64,000 nucleotides of DNA, taken from contig JAALGZ010000039.1 of the NCBI GenBank assembly GCA_015227615.1, forward strand, positions 269,558 to 333,557. The letters run 5' to 3'. The notes below the pieces were generated by a model that saw only the letters and a list, made by a program, of their open reading frames with translations, searched no databases and was not told the origin of the DNA. Each line of letters starts with the position of its first letter. Position 1 is the first letter of the stretch. The position numbers were made by a program, and so were the translations under genes. Positions 22,722 to 35,692 of the stretch are shown in pieces. The stretch is from Labyrinthula sp. Ha (Eukaryota; Sar; Bigyra; Labyrinthulida; Labyrinthulaceae).

Positions 22722-25700
22722 TTTTTTATTTTTGTTTGGTTTTGAGTTTGGTTTTTATTGGAGTGGTTTTTGTCAAACCAGGTGTTCTACAAGATACACT
22801 GAGTTATTGAAGAGTTCCAAAACTTGAATAAAAATCTTCATGATGACGAGGTTCAAAATAAGAATAAATAGACATTTTTACGGGTTTTGAATCAACTCCT
22901 AGTGGGTTGTACTTAGTTTACAGTAGAAAATATAAATGTTTAACTAGTCTTTTAAATGTTATTTTTTATAGGGTGGAGAAATTTAAACGTATATATGATC
23001 AAAATAAAATATACGCATGAAGCAGTATCAACACAAAGTAAAACAAGTTTTTATTGCAGTATTAGGTATCAATACCTGAAATTAAGGCTTTGACTGTGTC
23101 AGAGGTGTTCTTAAATCGTTCTAATGAACTTAATGCCAAACGCACAATTTTTTATATTGTTTTCTTTCTATTTGAAACGTAGATTCCTCGAATTAGCACA
23201 GTAGAAAAATTAAGGACAAACTAGTTAAAGTGTACTTGAATTCAATAAAACTAATAAAATATCTATCCAAACTTTTCTATATTTCTCAAGGAAGTTGCCC
23301 ATGCCCCCCCTCCACTCTAGCCAGAAAAAAAATGAAATTACGTCCAAGATTGCTTGTAGAATCTAGCTGTCCTAATAAAGTACTGTGTGGTAATAGAAAT
23401 GCTGTAAATCATACTAACTATTTCAATTTACTAAGAGTTACTAAAAAAGTAACCTTGACAAATACAATTTTTCTTATACAATAAATTTCTCCACATAACT
23501 TATCACGGTATAAGAATGGAACTATTGACATGTCCAGACCAGAGAAACTTTATCTGGAAAAGGGCCAATGTTTCATAGAATTTTGATCTTGCTCAGAAAC
23601 TTAAATAAGTTTTTGATCACATGTATAACAAAATATCGAACAAAACTCTGTATCAGACTCAGTGTAAGTACACAGATCAAACTCTAGTCTCGTTCAAGTT
23701 CAAGTATTTCAAGTCTTAGTAGCAAGAAATAGTTCAGATGAAGCTTAGAGCCAAACCAATAAAACCCGAATGATTTCTAAGACTCATTTGAAATAAAAGA
23801 AAACACAGTTACTTTAGAGTGACAGTTTCCCTGATGTATATTAGGGACAGCAAACCACCTCAACTTCACCTCTGAAACCACCTTAAACCCCAATGTTACG
23901 TTAACCAGGGCCCACATTTCCTTTTTTCGCTAAAAGCCGACACCCTGTTTCACGGGGATGCTCTTGACATGCTTAATTTAACTTAGTTAAAAACTTATAT
24001 GCCACTAACCATTTCCAAAATTTCAATAAAGAGCCGCTTATATTTCAAAAATCTCCTTTAGAATAAATGCTTCACCTTAAACTAGATGTTCCTGTCTAGT
24101 ACAAAGAACACAAGAACATTTTTCGCTACTTGTTCCCTCACATTAAATTCGGAAAAGTGCACCTTGGTCGAGCTAAACCTGAAAGCGACATATTACTTAC
24201 ATATAAAAATCCCATTTTCTGGACCATAATTGCTTTATATTCTGATTTAACGTTATTACCGATTAGGATAGAAATCTTTTAGTGCAGCGAAAGTTTATGC
24301 AGCTAGTATATAGTATATACATGTTTTTTTTAATTTGCAGCAGAATTATAATCTTGTTAATTTCCTACTAGTAGTCCGTCCGTCAAATAACCTCATATTC
24401 TAGGTTCCAAACCTTTCAAACCTCACTGCCTGCAGTCGTTTATGCTAGTTGCACTTTTGATTTTCATGGAGTCGCCCAACTTCGTGTTACGGGAGATATC
24501 TGGTAGTTATAAATTTTATTTACAATCGGGTCTTACAAAATCTGTATATCACTTCCGCTGCGAAGTTAATTTAAAGAATCCATCCGGTCACTTGTGCAAA
24601 GATTCAAAAATATGAAGCTCGTTTGATCTACTCCTATGCCTCATCTATTGAGAGAAAGTACCTGTCTCTAACTGAGTATGCAAGAAAACCCTATAAATTC
24701 AAACTTCTTTGTTAAGCTCATACACGACAGCGCTGTCAGCGGAATCCTGCAGACTTGTTGTCACTTTAATTTCCAAAATGTGAGCAAATTTCATCTTGAT
24801 AAACAAATCTTGTACATCTGCTCTGAAAATGACAGAACAAACAAGACAGATAGTTTTTAGCAAGTCTAAACCTGGTACAGAAAATTTTATTAATCTTTTA
24901 GATGCACTAGTTATGATTAAACTTCACAGAGAGGTGTTTCGCTCTCACCGAATATACGATTAAACGAAATCTATGCGCTAACAGCTTCTCACAGTAAACT
25001 AATCTGTTACGCTAAAATCTGAGCTCCAGTGAGTCTTCGTCCTTCACCAGAAATGCCCCCAGGGGATAAATCTAAAAACTACTTAAACAACAGTTGTTTA
25101 TCAAATGATATACAATTTAATTGAAGTAAGGCAACAATCAATCTTGAAAGTTTGGGTAATGGGGCCTGAACGAGATAAGATCAAGTGTAAATCTGATATA
25201 CTGCAGAAATACTGCAACAGTATTTGGTCTTTATTTTTTAAAATCTGCTGTTTAGTAGAAGTTTTCCGGTAGTTCAAGCCGTCTAAGAGTAGAGGTTCTT
25301 GGCTTGGGTATTTATCATTGTGATACTATGGCTTCCAACGCCCAATCTAATTCCTGTATTCATCAAATTTCTGTATAAAGTTGTGAGGCTTAGCACATAT
25401 GCTCTACCTGAGGCTCCCACTGGCGTGAATTTTTACTTAAGTTATCAGGAGTTTAGGTATGACCAGTTCTGTTTTCCCAACACCACTAAGGTAGCTAACT
25501 CAAAAATACACGGACAGATAAACCTGTCGTTGACAACTCTAGAAAGCAACGATGCAAATACATTTTCTTTCCAAAAAGTTTGTGTTTCACCGGTTTCATC
25601 CATTTAAGTTTACATATTCAAATTGAAAACCATAATTGTTAACAAATTTATTCTAGATGACAAATATAATGATGCCCTATTTCACCAGGTATAAACAAGT

Positions 25701-28700
25701 GGGCTTTCTCACTCCTCACTCGTAATATTAATGCTGTAATAATGGTAAGTGAATCGTTGCTTCTAATTAGCTAGAATACATTGTATAATCCCCATAATTA
25801 AATATTTTTTTAGATTTTGGGCTTCTGTTAGATATTTTAAAAGCTGGTTTAAATCATTGTGATACCCTAAGTAGACGAAACACTATGACTTATATTATAC
25901 TTAGACTTATTTCTGGGCCCAATTATTTGTGTTAAAATTTTGAGGTATTCGTTGAGAAAATTCTACAAAAATTATACTTTAAATACAAATGTAAACATAT
26001 CCTTGTAGTAAGAAATATATAAAATGCCAAGAGCGTAAGTTCTTGTAACAGATGCTTTATGTATGCCCACATGCTTAGACCCTGCTCAGTTTATGCCATG
26101 TACTTAGCACCAAGAACGTAAATAGCTAGCAGGAATAACTTTACTTTTAAGCTCTTTGACTCACTAATTTCCCTTTATTCTTAACACGTTGTTCAATTCT
26201 ATGGAAGTTGAAATAGCTATTCTACCCCCAACTAATGTAACTTAAAACTATACCCCCCTTTGAAAGGTCTATAGCATTTTCAATAGAAGCGGAATGTACT
26301 AACTTGATATAATAAATATAGTAATAGCAATTAACTTAAATTTCCCAAATTTATGCTAAACAAGCTCAAATGACCTTACTTGTACCAAGTACATGATCAA
26401 AAATAAGTTTAGTCGGAAGTACAATCTGTTGAGAGTCATGTTCAAACAAAATTTCAAATATTTGGGACTGAGAGTGCTAACACATTCTGAGACTATGCAC
26501 TTCTGTATTCAAATTATAGGTAGCTATTCTTGAAAAAAAGATTTCGCGTCGAAAAAATAGATACTGCACTTGAAAAAAATATTAATAATATATTCTACAT
26601 CAACTAGAAGATAACTATTCAATTTATTGGGCACTTAAAATAAATAGCATAAAATTTACAATTCCTAAATAGTAGTGGATTGCAAGATAAGTTAAATATG
26701 CTTAGCAAATTTTTCGACCTGGAATGTCGTTTATAAACTTTCCCTTGCATTCTCATATAGGTTTTATCCATCTTCGGTTTCTACTCACGTTCTTATTAAC
26801 TGTGTATGACCAAAACAAAAAGTGATAAACTAATTGTTGGATCTTGGAATTAAGGTTTGATCCGGTAGTAAAATGAACATGCTTTGAATTTTTTCTTAAT
26901 TTTGTTTAATTTTTAACATTATTTGAGATACTTTCTGCTAGTAATAGTAAAGAAAATAGTTATGACACATAATGTGATACTCGCACATGTCCTTAACTAT
27001 CTCAATAATGAAACATCTAGAGTTTACTAATGGTGCGCAGCACTGAACTTAATACCAGATACCTATTAGAATATAATTAGAAACAGTGCCGCTCAAACCT
27101 TAGGTCTATCTGATCTTAGACTTACGCTTTTGTTACCAAACTTGATGAATAAGAGTCTCAACATAGCCTTCAATATTTCTACCGGTATATAGTTTGACTG
27201 GGCTACGGCAAAATAAAATCTCACCAATATATAATATCTTACCAGCAAAGTATTTATTTCAAGGAATCGGAGTTTCAATTCTTTTGAGATACGTAGAAAA
27301 CTGAAGTTCTACACTAATATATCATAAAATCTATAATATTGAGTGACAGGTCAAGAAAAAATTCATCAAAAAATGATGAAAATAAATATAGGGACTAGAT
27401 AGTTGTAAATTTAAAATCTAAGAACTTGAAATAGAGTTATTATAAATGATCTTAGATCAGTTTTTATATCAGAAGCACATAATAAATACGTCAGATCTAA
27501 AGATTGAAATAATTCAAAGAATCAAACATCATGTAAATGGAACAGGTAGTACGAATTAAAATTAAAACTCACTATGAAGAAAGATATGCATTTCAATATG
27601 GTAAATATTGGCAGAGTACAACAAATTGAAGCAAAGTTTTATTATATAGAGAGAAATTATACCACTTAGAATACTAAATATAGATATCTATGAAGTCCAT
27701 AAAATAAATTTAAGAGTAGACTGATTGTGCTTGGTTAATTACATTTTTGGGAGAATATCACCTTTATCTAGGGAATTAAATCCCATGGTAAAGAATCACG
27801 AGAGTAAAACTTAAATAAAACTGATAAACATCTGCTTCAGGTTTATATTCCATGAATAAAGAGGTATTAATCTAAACCCCTAGTTGTAGCTATGAACATG
27901 GGGTAAGCCTGGAAAGTCAATATCCCCATCATTCATATGGAAATGAGAGTCCCATGTTCAGCTCTATAATGTTTTTCGATATTTATATTGTAATACTACT
28001 CGCGTTATCTACTATAACCTGTCTCTGTCTTTTCTGTTCTGACTACTGCTTATTAGTATTATTATACGCTTAACATGTATCGATATGTAAAATTTCACTC
28101 GATTTTTTTATTTTGTTTTGCCTTGAGTTTATTCAAGAAATATTATAGGAAGTCTTTCGGACGCTGATACTAGAGCCAATTACGATATATAAATTTCTAC
28201 CTTATCTCAAGACATCTGTCAAAGTATGTAAAATATCCACCAGCAAAGGTATTTTCAATTCTTAAGGATTTATTAGAAATTATGTTTCTCTTTGTCAAAT
28301 TAAGCATGTGTTTTAAAATTTTAAAATATAAAATAAAAGTAGAAAAACTTTGAAAACCATTATTTTCTTACAAAAAGTAATTTTTCAGTGATAACATCAT
28401 CTCCTTATACCATAGAAAGTCTTAAATTATTTTGTAGAACTAGTTACAGAGAAATTTAATTTTATTTTCTCATTTATATGTATGAATATATTTCTTGTTC
28501 AAATTTCTATTAGTATATTGTACATATGTACTGATTATAATCCATAATTTTGTGACTAGTGCCCTTCACTCCTTTTGGATAAACATACCCTAATTATCAA
28601 TTCTGAAATGCGATTATTATTGAATAAACACTATATTTGAAATTTATTAAATTTAAATCCTTCAACATATATTCTCGACAAATTGTTTCCAAGTCAACCT

Positions 28701-28850
28701 GAACTATAAGTAAAATATCATAAGTTTATGAATCTTCATATATATGAGTGTTTTGCCTTTGAGAAACAGGGTATCTTTTCCTAAAAACTGTTTTTAATAT
28801 TTATTCGTTAATATTAAGAAAACAGGAATTGGAATATTCAAATTTAATTT
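22722..28850. other. Gene-poor intergenic region
   Basis: AT-rich DNA with only short open frames, such as 25,299-25,607, lacking recognisable motifs. The promoter of the nuclease gene should lie just above 22,721. I see no LTR pair, conserved protein motif or structured RNA that I can support. Confidence 0.5.
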
Positions 28851-30440
28851 AGTTACATAGTACCATAAATTTCTCTTACTTTTATATTATAGATGTATAC
28901 AAAAAAAACGCAGAAAAAGGTTGCACCATTCCTGTATGCTAGCAATTTTATTCTGTAAGAAATTAGAAAAGTCTGGAAAGGTACATTTTATATGTGTTCT
29001 TTTTACTAAGGTGGTGTGAAAGCTATAGTGGATTCTTTTCAAAGTTGCAGCATAAAAAAACTATGTCCTATATGTTTTCTCAACTTAATTACAGAAGCCT
29101 ATATATTCCACAAGAAAAAATACGAATAAAATAGTATATAAATCTATAGGGAAAATCTTTTTCAACACAATTACAAAATAATAATTGAAAATAATATCAA
29201 AATATTCGCTAGTCTTGTTTCAAAACTCCCATTAAATATAACGTTACTTTCTACTAAGTGTTTCCCACTAAAAGAATCTTTCCAGCAAAGTGTTTATCAA
29301 AGTATTTCATAAGTATGACTACATCATATCCTATAAAAGATAAATTTTAAGGGAACTTTCTCTAAGTTTACAGAACACTCAAGAACATACATAGAAAAGT
29401 AACATCATAAATGACAACCTTATATTTAATGTGGTTACTCTAAAACCCCTAAGCAATATAGATCTGTACTTACCAAACTATTTTTCAGGGCTTTTCTACT
29501 CCGGTTAATTTTAACTTGGCTAAACTTCACAAAAAGGTCAAATAGTGCAAATCTGCACATATGAAAACATAAAATCTTTTAATTTTGCTATAATCCTATA
29601 TATATATACATTCATACTATGTAGTTTGAGGTAACTAAAAACATGTCATGTATTGTCTACAATGGGTTTTGAGGAAGTTTTAAGTATTTTCTTTAGAAAA
29701 ATTGATATTGGGGTAAAATATTGTTTTTCTCAACTCCAATCCGTGTAATACCTCAAGAAATACTCGTCTAAAACCTGAACGGACCTCACCAGTCGAAAAA
29801 AGGGCAAATTTAAATCTAGAAGCAAGTTTGTTTTAGAGTTAGAGTAATCTGTATAGACTTCCTAACAATGTATCTATTTCCAAGCTCTCAGAGCCTCAGA
29901 AAAGGATACCCTTAAATTTCAAATATTCCTGAATAGGTGATACCAAGTAATGAAATATTCCAAGAAATGGTTTTCACCCAGAGGTATGGATGGTTTAGCG
30001 TTCCTCAGAAAAATTTTCGAGGAACCTCCAAGAAATTCCCTATTAACCACAGCAACAGTTATTCTGGCACAATAAGACTTGGCTCCAAAGTCAGCATTGG
30101 TATACTCAAACCTGAATTTCTATTTGATCAAATACGAAAAAAATTGGACTATAGATTCATCTAAAATTACTTTACAGTAACTTATGAGAGATACAGATAA
30201 AGTTTGGTATTTTTATTTGCATTAATTATACAAATCTCTGCCATACTATTTTAAGTCTATAAACTATTGTTTTTTAGGTTTACCCCTGGTACAATCCTCA
30301 TTCTCAGGTATAAATTGTTAAAAATTTATTTTTTCTTAATTAAACTATAAACGTTTTTCTTTGTTTAAAAAAAAAGCATATTGTGGTCGGTTTCTGGCAT
30401 ATACCTGATAAAAAATAGCATTTTGTTGGTGAACGTTAAA
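28850..30440. repeat. Dispersed repeat, copy A (~1.6 kb)
   Basis: This block aligns along its length, in the same orientation, with 56,880-58,500. Shared anchors include AATCCGTGTAATACCTC (29,740 and 57,790), GACCTCACCAGTCGAAA (about 29,784 and 57,833), TGTATAGACTTC (29,850 and 57,901) and CATATTGTGGTCG (30,378 and 58,437). Identity looks around 70 percent by eye with small indels. No conserved protein reading is obvious: the best frame in copy A (29,937-30,164) is broken in copy B. It behaves like a diverged non-autonomous transposon or a non-coding internal part of a larger element. Confidence 0.75.
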
Positions 30441-33400
30441 TAGGTTAATGTTTAATTTATCAGACATAGTTGACAATATTATAAAAGGTATAGAATTATA
30501 CCTTTAGCAATGTTGTTTACATTTTGCAAATTAAAACTAAAGCCAGACAAATACTATGGTACTTATTAGTTTCGCTATATCAATATTTTTATTAGCATTG
30601 AAAGCTATATCTATGCGCAAAACAAGCAGCAAACAAGATTAACATCAGTATTTTTTATATGTAGGGATATTTTTCGGTGGATTAATTTTTGATTTAAGAC
30701 TTAAGCAAAAAATATTAAACTAAATATTTCTTCTGAACAAAGTTTGGGCCAAATCGGAGCAATAATCACGAAAGAACTTTGGCTCATATCAAATAATGGA
30801 CCAAGAGTGTCGTTGTTTACTTTACGTAGCTAAATTATACCGAGCATATTGACTAAGAGGTTATCAACTTTTCCTCAATATAAGGCCTACGCTACTATAC
30901 ACACTTCATTTTACACTTTTGTGTGCATTTAAGACCGATATCTATCAATACTTAAGAGAAAGAATAATAGAGATCCTTCTTTTCTTTAACTTTACAAGTT
31001 TCTCCTGGTTCTTGGTATTTCTAGAGGTATTTTCAACACTCTTTGATTGGTTCACAACAGTCAATTTTTTGGGAAGTTTAAAAAACGAGAAATGTGAAAT
31101 TATTGAACTAGGAATTATTCAGTGAAACTGAATCCAGTCTGTATGAGAGAAATAGGGCCTGTTTTTTACTCCGGGTTGGCTCGTGCCACTTGATATGATT
31201 GATAGTGTCATATTTTGGGTATTTATGATCCATAATTGTACATAATCGAAATTTCCAACATAAATACATAGTAACACATGCAATAGTTGAAAATGCAACG
31301 AAACCTGGTAGAAAAGAAAATATGTAGCTAGATCGTACTTTTACCCTGTAGAAATCTTGTTCAGCTGATGAAATAGCGAAGACAGCAAAAACTGTCTACA
31401 TGATAATTTAAAGCACCTAATAAGAGTTCTCGCTACTTTCTGAGAACAAGTGAAAAGGAAAATATCTTTTGGTTTATAAAATTCCAGAGAGGTATACTTA
31501 GATATGAAATAGACAAGAAATCTCCTCTTGAAGTAAAAATTAAGCTTAAATTGGTAAGGCAAGTATAGATTTTTTTCATTAGGCTAAGACGAATTGAACA
31601 TGAGTCTAAAATAGGTGTCAATATAATAAAATATTTCAAAGTTCAGCGATAATTTAATTTAATGGGTTCGCACGTCTGGAAAGGTTAAAATTGCTTCCAC
31701 TCACTCAAGATTGACTCTGAACAAAATTTCCTGGCATTTTGTCTAATAAAATTTTCATTGCAAGAGAAAGCAATAATTATAAAAAAGTAAACCAAAATAC
31801 AGGAGACCCAAATATGAAAGTTTCTGTATCATGTGTTAGAAGATGTATGAGCAGCGGTGTATTCTTAGGATTTATTTCAGCAAACCTACAAATAATCAAG
31901 TACAATTAAACGGATTAAACATTCAAGAAAATAACCAGAAACACCTTGCAGATATATGCTCCAACTGTATTCAAATAGACGCAACATACGATATTTCGTA
32001 TTACAAACTCTTACTATATTTCCTGCATGGGTGGATTACCACATAGATACGTCGTTCAATGTAATTTATAGACCGAGAACACCACAGACTTTCTCAGGGA
32101 CCTCAGGGTAGTTACTTTGGCATGTGCGAAAGTTACCATGGGTGATAGATCTGGAGCCTTAGCCCAAATGGCTAGTAGTTGATATGCGAAGCATTTCCTG
32201 TGTGTTAAACATATTCTAGAATTTATTGGACCTTGCGAAAAATAGATGTCTGGGGGAAATTTAGTTACTTTTTGCAGCAATGTATATAAAGCGATGTTTG
32301 ACACTTTTGTATCTCCCTCAAGTCTGGTTTCTTTGTTGGATATCTTTTAATGAATTTACCTAGATTACCCAAAGAATTTCTTAAAAAAAGGATAAAAGAG
32401 ACAAAAATGTTATGTTGGACACTTTACAGGGAATGCTTCAATGTTTTTAAACAAAACTACTCAACGAGGAGAGTCCACGAAACATAATTTTGAAGCTAGA
32501 GGAGACTTGGAAAAATCACAAATAAAGTTGACTTTGGGTGAAGAGGACACCCATCACGATTATCTTGTTAGAATATGGGAAACAAACACCTTGTATAAGT
32601 TAAAAAGGTTATGTCGTAAAGATGAAATGATATCAGATGATTTGCTTCAATATCTTCCAGTTTAGAATTGTGAAGTTTAGAATTAAGATATTCAAGTAGA
32701 GAGATCAAAAAGTGAATGTACATTTTTTGACCAGAAAGGTAAGGTAAAATAAATTATCAAACTTTTTAAGAAAAATAGAAACTTTGTTCCTACATTTTCG
32801 TGCTCTGATTGGATGAACATGCATCTTTTCTGCAGACACGTTGGCAGACTATGTACCAAGAAACAATATTCCATGTTGGAAAATAGATTTCTTCATGCGA
32901 GGTGGCAATATACAGATCCTTCTCTCATTGAAAAGCTTTACAAGGAATTGTTAGGTTTCCTGCATTATTGTCGAACACGATATAGTTCAATGTTAATGTA
33001 CCAAACTTAACAGACTTGAATGCTCCAAATAAATCTTCTTCAAAAATTGAATGCTTATGGCATAATCTAATATGCTACGAAACGAAGTTTCTCATTCTGA
33101 CAAAAGGTAGAGTAAAATACTTGCTCTATTCCGAATGATGCGAAACTCTAGGGGACAGGATACATATAATGTATCAGTAAAGCTCTCTGATCATGAACAG
33201 AATCTGTCACAATAGTCAGCATTGAATCTAGAATCACCTGCCAGAGGAAAGACAAAAACCAAGGGAGAGGTTTAACCTAAATCTTCACGCCTATGAACCA
33301 GCTCTAAATCTTTAACTATGTTAGTATCTTTAACCTGGGCGTGTCCACACTAGAAACCAGGTGTTCAACTTGAGCTTTTCTATTCTTGAACCCTTTTCTT

Positions 33401-34287
33401 GAACTTAAAGCTTTATATTCTTGAGAATTTTACTGTGAACTGGAGCTTTACTTCCAAGCTTCTGATCCTAATCAAACTTCAACCCCTCCTTTGAGTAAAC
33501 ATTTTTAATGTAGGCCACACACAAGCTCCCACCTTTTGAATTAAAATTTAGCCCCTGAACATATATTTTTGAGGTGAGATCCAAAGCTTGAGGATATATA
33601 GTTCGAGTTGAACTCATACCATTTATTCTTTTCAACAGGAATGATGGGTCCTCTACTCTCCCACTAAGAAAAAACCTTAGAATAAGTCCGAAAGCCCACT
33701 TTCAATTCAGAAAACTCTTCATCTAATATGAGCATATCACCTCCATCCAAACTTTGACTTCTAAATATTTGGAGTTTTTAACTTGATATCAGCTTAGACT
33801 TGTTAAGAAAGGTTCTTGTTGCCTATAATATATGTTGAAAACTAACGATAGAGTCTTTTCTTGAGCATTATATTAAGTAGGAGTTCTTCATCTTAATTTG
33901 ACTTCGATGATGTGCAGGTTGCAAATTTCGACTTTTATTTGACTTGAAACTTCATTTTCTTGTTATTTTCATTAATCTATGATATGGCACAAAATATTCT
34001 TTTATTTAGATACAGGTGATGATAGCTTGGATGTTTTCGTTTGTCTCCCCTTTACTTTAAGTTAATCTTCATTGATTTTTGACATTTATATTTTCTTCTA
34101 GATTTAGCTTTGAATTTGTATTTTCACAATTTAATATTGGTAAATTTGAATAGAGCCAATAAAAATAGTGGAATCAAAAACTCCGGAGTGATAAGAACAA
34201 CACCAAGAAAAGAATAGTTTTCTTCAAACTGTGGTAATACACAACTATGTTTTATTGACTTCAATATTACAAAGCAAATTATAACTC
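30441..34287. other. Gene-poor region with possible retroelement traces
   Basis: No full gene recognised. A 74-codon frame at 32,441-32,665 contains EEDTHHDYLVRIWETNTLYKLKR and DDLLQYLPV split by a short linker, which resembles the capsid region of copia gag proteins, but it stands alone. The stretch 33,300-33,960 is rich in loosely repeated CTTGAACTT/ACTTGAGCTT-like words without a clear period. The promoter of the 3'-phosphatase gene should lie just before 34,288. Confidence 0.4.
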
Positions 34288-34986
34288 ATGGAGAAATTCT
34301 TAACAAACAAAGCAGCCAAGAGTTCCGTGAGTTTATATTATCACACAAGTTCTAAAAAGTACATTACCATTAGAAAAAATTGGAAAACTTTAGACAATAG
34401 TTCTGTAATTTCTTTTGTAAATCGCCAAAATCCATCCACCAAGAAGCAAAAGGTCGTGACAAAAGTTGCTGCCTTTGACTTTGATCATACCTTATGGAAA
34501 CACAACTTTGGCAAAACATTTACTTATCCTAAAGGTCTTATTTTTAAAAATACAAAAGATATGTTTTTGAAACTTCATAATGAAGGATATAAAATTTTCA
34601 TCCTCTCAAATGAAAATATATCTGTATATAAAGATGAAAAAAAAGCAGAAAAATGGTTGAATAAAAAGTTGGATGCGGTCGAAGAATTTTTCAAGTGCTT
34701 TCAGGACAACGAAAATTTTTATATTGAGGTTTATTTGGCGACAAGGTATGATGAGAACCGAAAGATTAGCACAAAGGATCTCCAAAAACGAGGAAAAGGT
34801 TCTAGTGGAATTGGATTGTGGAAACTTGTAGAAAAAAGATATCCACAAATAGATTTAGAAAACAGTTTCTTCGTTGGGGATGCAGCTGGAAGAGAAAAAG
34901 ACCATTCAAATGCAGATATATTGTTTGCAAAAACTGTTGGAATAAAATTCTTCACACCAGAAGAGTATTTTTCAGTACGATCTTAG
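34288..34986 (+). CDS. DNA 3'-phosphatase, PNKP phosphatase-domain protein
   Basis: A 232-residue HAD-superfamily protein of the PNK3P family, which removes 3'-phosphates from DNA ends during strand-break repair in the nucleus. The nucleophile motif DFDHT is at 64-68 (Asp64 nucleophile, Asp66 acid/base). The second HAD motif is ILSNEN at about 105-110, and the metal-binding motif GDAAGREKDHSNAD at 197-210 is a family signature. The C-terminus FFTPEEYF also matches family members. There is no FHA domain and no P-loop kinase domain, so it corresponds to phosphatase-only forms such as yeast Tpp1 (similar length). The lysine-rich N-terminus could aid DNA binding or nuclear import. Its stop codon is only 6 bp from the stop of the convergent V-ATPase gene. 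Confidence 0.9.
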   Translation: MEKFLTNKAAKSSVSLYYHTSSKKYITIRKNWKTLDNSSVISFVNRQNPSTKKQKVVTKVAAFDFDHTLWKHNFGKTFTYPKGLIFKNTKDMFLKLHNEGYKIFILSNENISVYKDEKKAEKWLNKKLDAVEEFFKCFQDNENFYIEVYLATRYDENRKISTKDLQKRGKGSSGIGLWKLVEKRYPQIDLENSFFVGDAAGREKDHSNADILFAKTVGIKFFTPEEYFSVRS

Positions 34987-34992
34987 TCCTTA

Positions 34993-35692
34993 TTAATTCA
35001 CCGAATCAGGGAAATCAGCGTTTGTTACTTGAATTATCCCTACAATCACACCAAAAATTGCCAAAGCAGATCCAAAAATCTCTACAATCAAGTTCTTAAC
35101 AAACAACCTATATACTTAAACTAGAAGAAATACTTACGTCGAGTCTTTTGCGTCTGCCAAAGCACATCCACTTCCACTTGCTCCAACAGCAATTCCGCTT
35201 GCAAGATTTGTTAAACCAACGGATAATCCACTCCAGAAGATCGCATAAGAAGAAAAAAATAATTTTGGGCAATCTTGAGCACTTACAATTCCTTGTTTAA
35301 TCCTTCCCGCGAGGATGATAGATATAATCACTCCATAAATTGCAGTAGCTTCACAAAAGATAACACTAAATTCTAAAGGGATTAAATTAGAGTTCACCTG
35401 ATCAAATTCTTGGAACGAATTTTAGGTGCTTTAACTGATGCACCGACTAAAGTTGTGCCTGTGATCCAGATTCCCCTAATAATTTAGGCAAGTTTGGAAA
35501 TTTACCATGCAGCACCAAGAACTGAAGCGCCTAAAGAGAGACCAATACCAAGTTGTGCTAGAAAATGTGGTGAAATATTCATCAAGATATCTGGCCAATC
35601 TAATATAAAGGGATTTAATGCTGATTACCATTTGAATCCCAGTCAGTTGGAGTATTTGAAGCTCCTTCACAATAATGTCCTGAAAAACTCAT
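34993..35692 (-). CDS. V-type ATPase proteolipid subunit c''
   Basis: Five exons (35692-35629, 35599-35506, 35475-35398, 35365-35141, 35110-34993) give 579 coding bases, 192 residues. Subunit c'' is part of the proton-carrying membrane ring of the vacuolar ATPase. Motifs: LGIGLSLGASVLGAAWGIW, the essential-glutamate helix SVIFCEATAIYG, YAIFWSGLSVGLTNLASGI, and GSGCALADAK followed by LFVKNLIVEIFGSALAIFG. Length and helix order match c'' (about 205-213 residues in human and yeast) rather than the 160-residue c subunit, because an extra N-terminal segment is present. Each exon join restores an uninterrupted, conserved reading frame. In-frame stops in introns show splicing is needed. Start is the first ATG in frame ahead of the N-terminal segment. 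Confidence 0.93.
35111..35140 (-). other. 30-bp intron 4 of V-ATPase c''
   Basis: Minus strand begins GTAAGT and ends TATAG. Read through, it places TAA immediately after DST; spliced, it gives ADAKDST-LFVKNLIVEIFG, matching the family. Confidence 0.92.
35366..35397 (-). other. 32-bp intron 3 of V-ATPase c''
   Basis: Minus strand begins GTGAAC and ends ATTTAG. Removal gives KNLI-S-VIFCEA, the universally conserved helix start. An internal TTTAG 7 bp earlier is an alternative acceptor that would shift the frame. Confidence 0.88.
35476..35505 (-). other. 30-bp intron 2 of V-ATPase c''
   Basis: Minus strand begins GTAAAT and ends TATTAG. Removal creates the conserved tryptophan codon of GAAWGIW across the join; the intron holds an in-frame stop. 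Confidence 0.9.
35600..35628 (-). other. 29-bp intron 1 of V-ATPase c''
   Basis: Minus strand begins GTAATC and ends TATTAG. Removal joins ...AAT G to AT TGG, keeping frame (N-D-W). Confidence 0.85.

Noticed and set aside
25299-25607. 102-codon plus-strand frame
   Set aside because: Biased composition, no recognisable motif, no supporting neighbours.
33300-33960. Loosely repeated CTTGAACTT-type words as a possible tandem array or CRISPR-like structure
   Set aside because: Spacing is irregular and the words vary; neither a period nor conserved repeat-spacer pattern exists.
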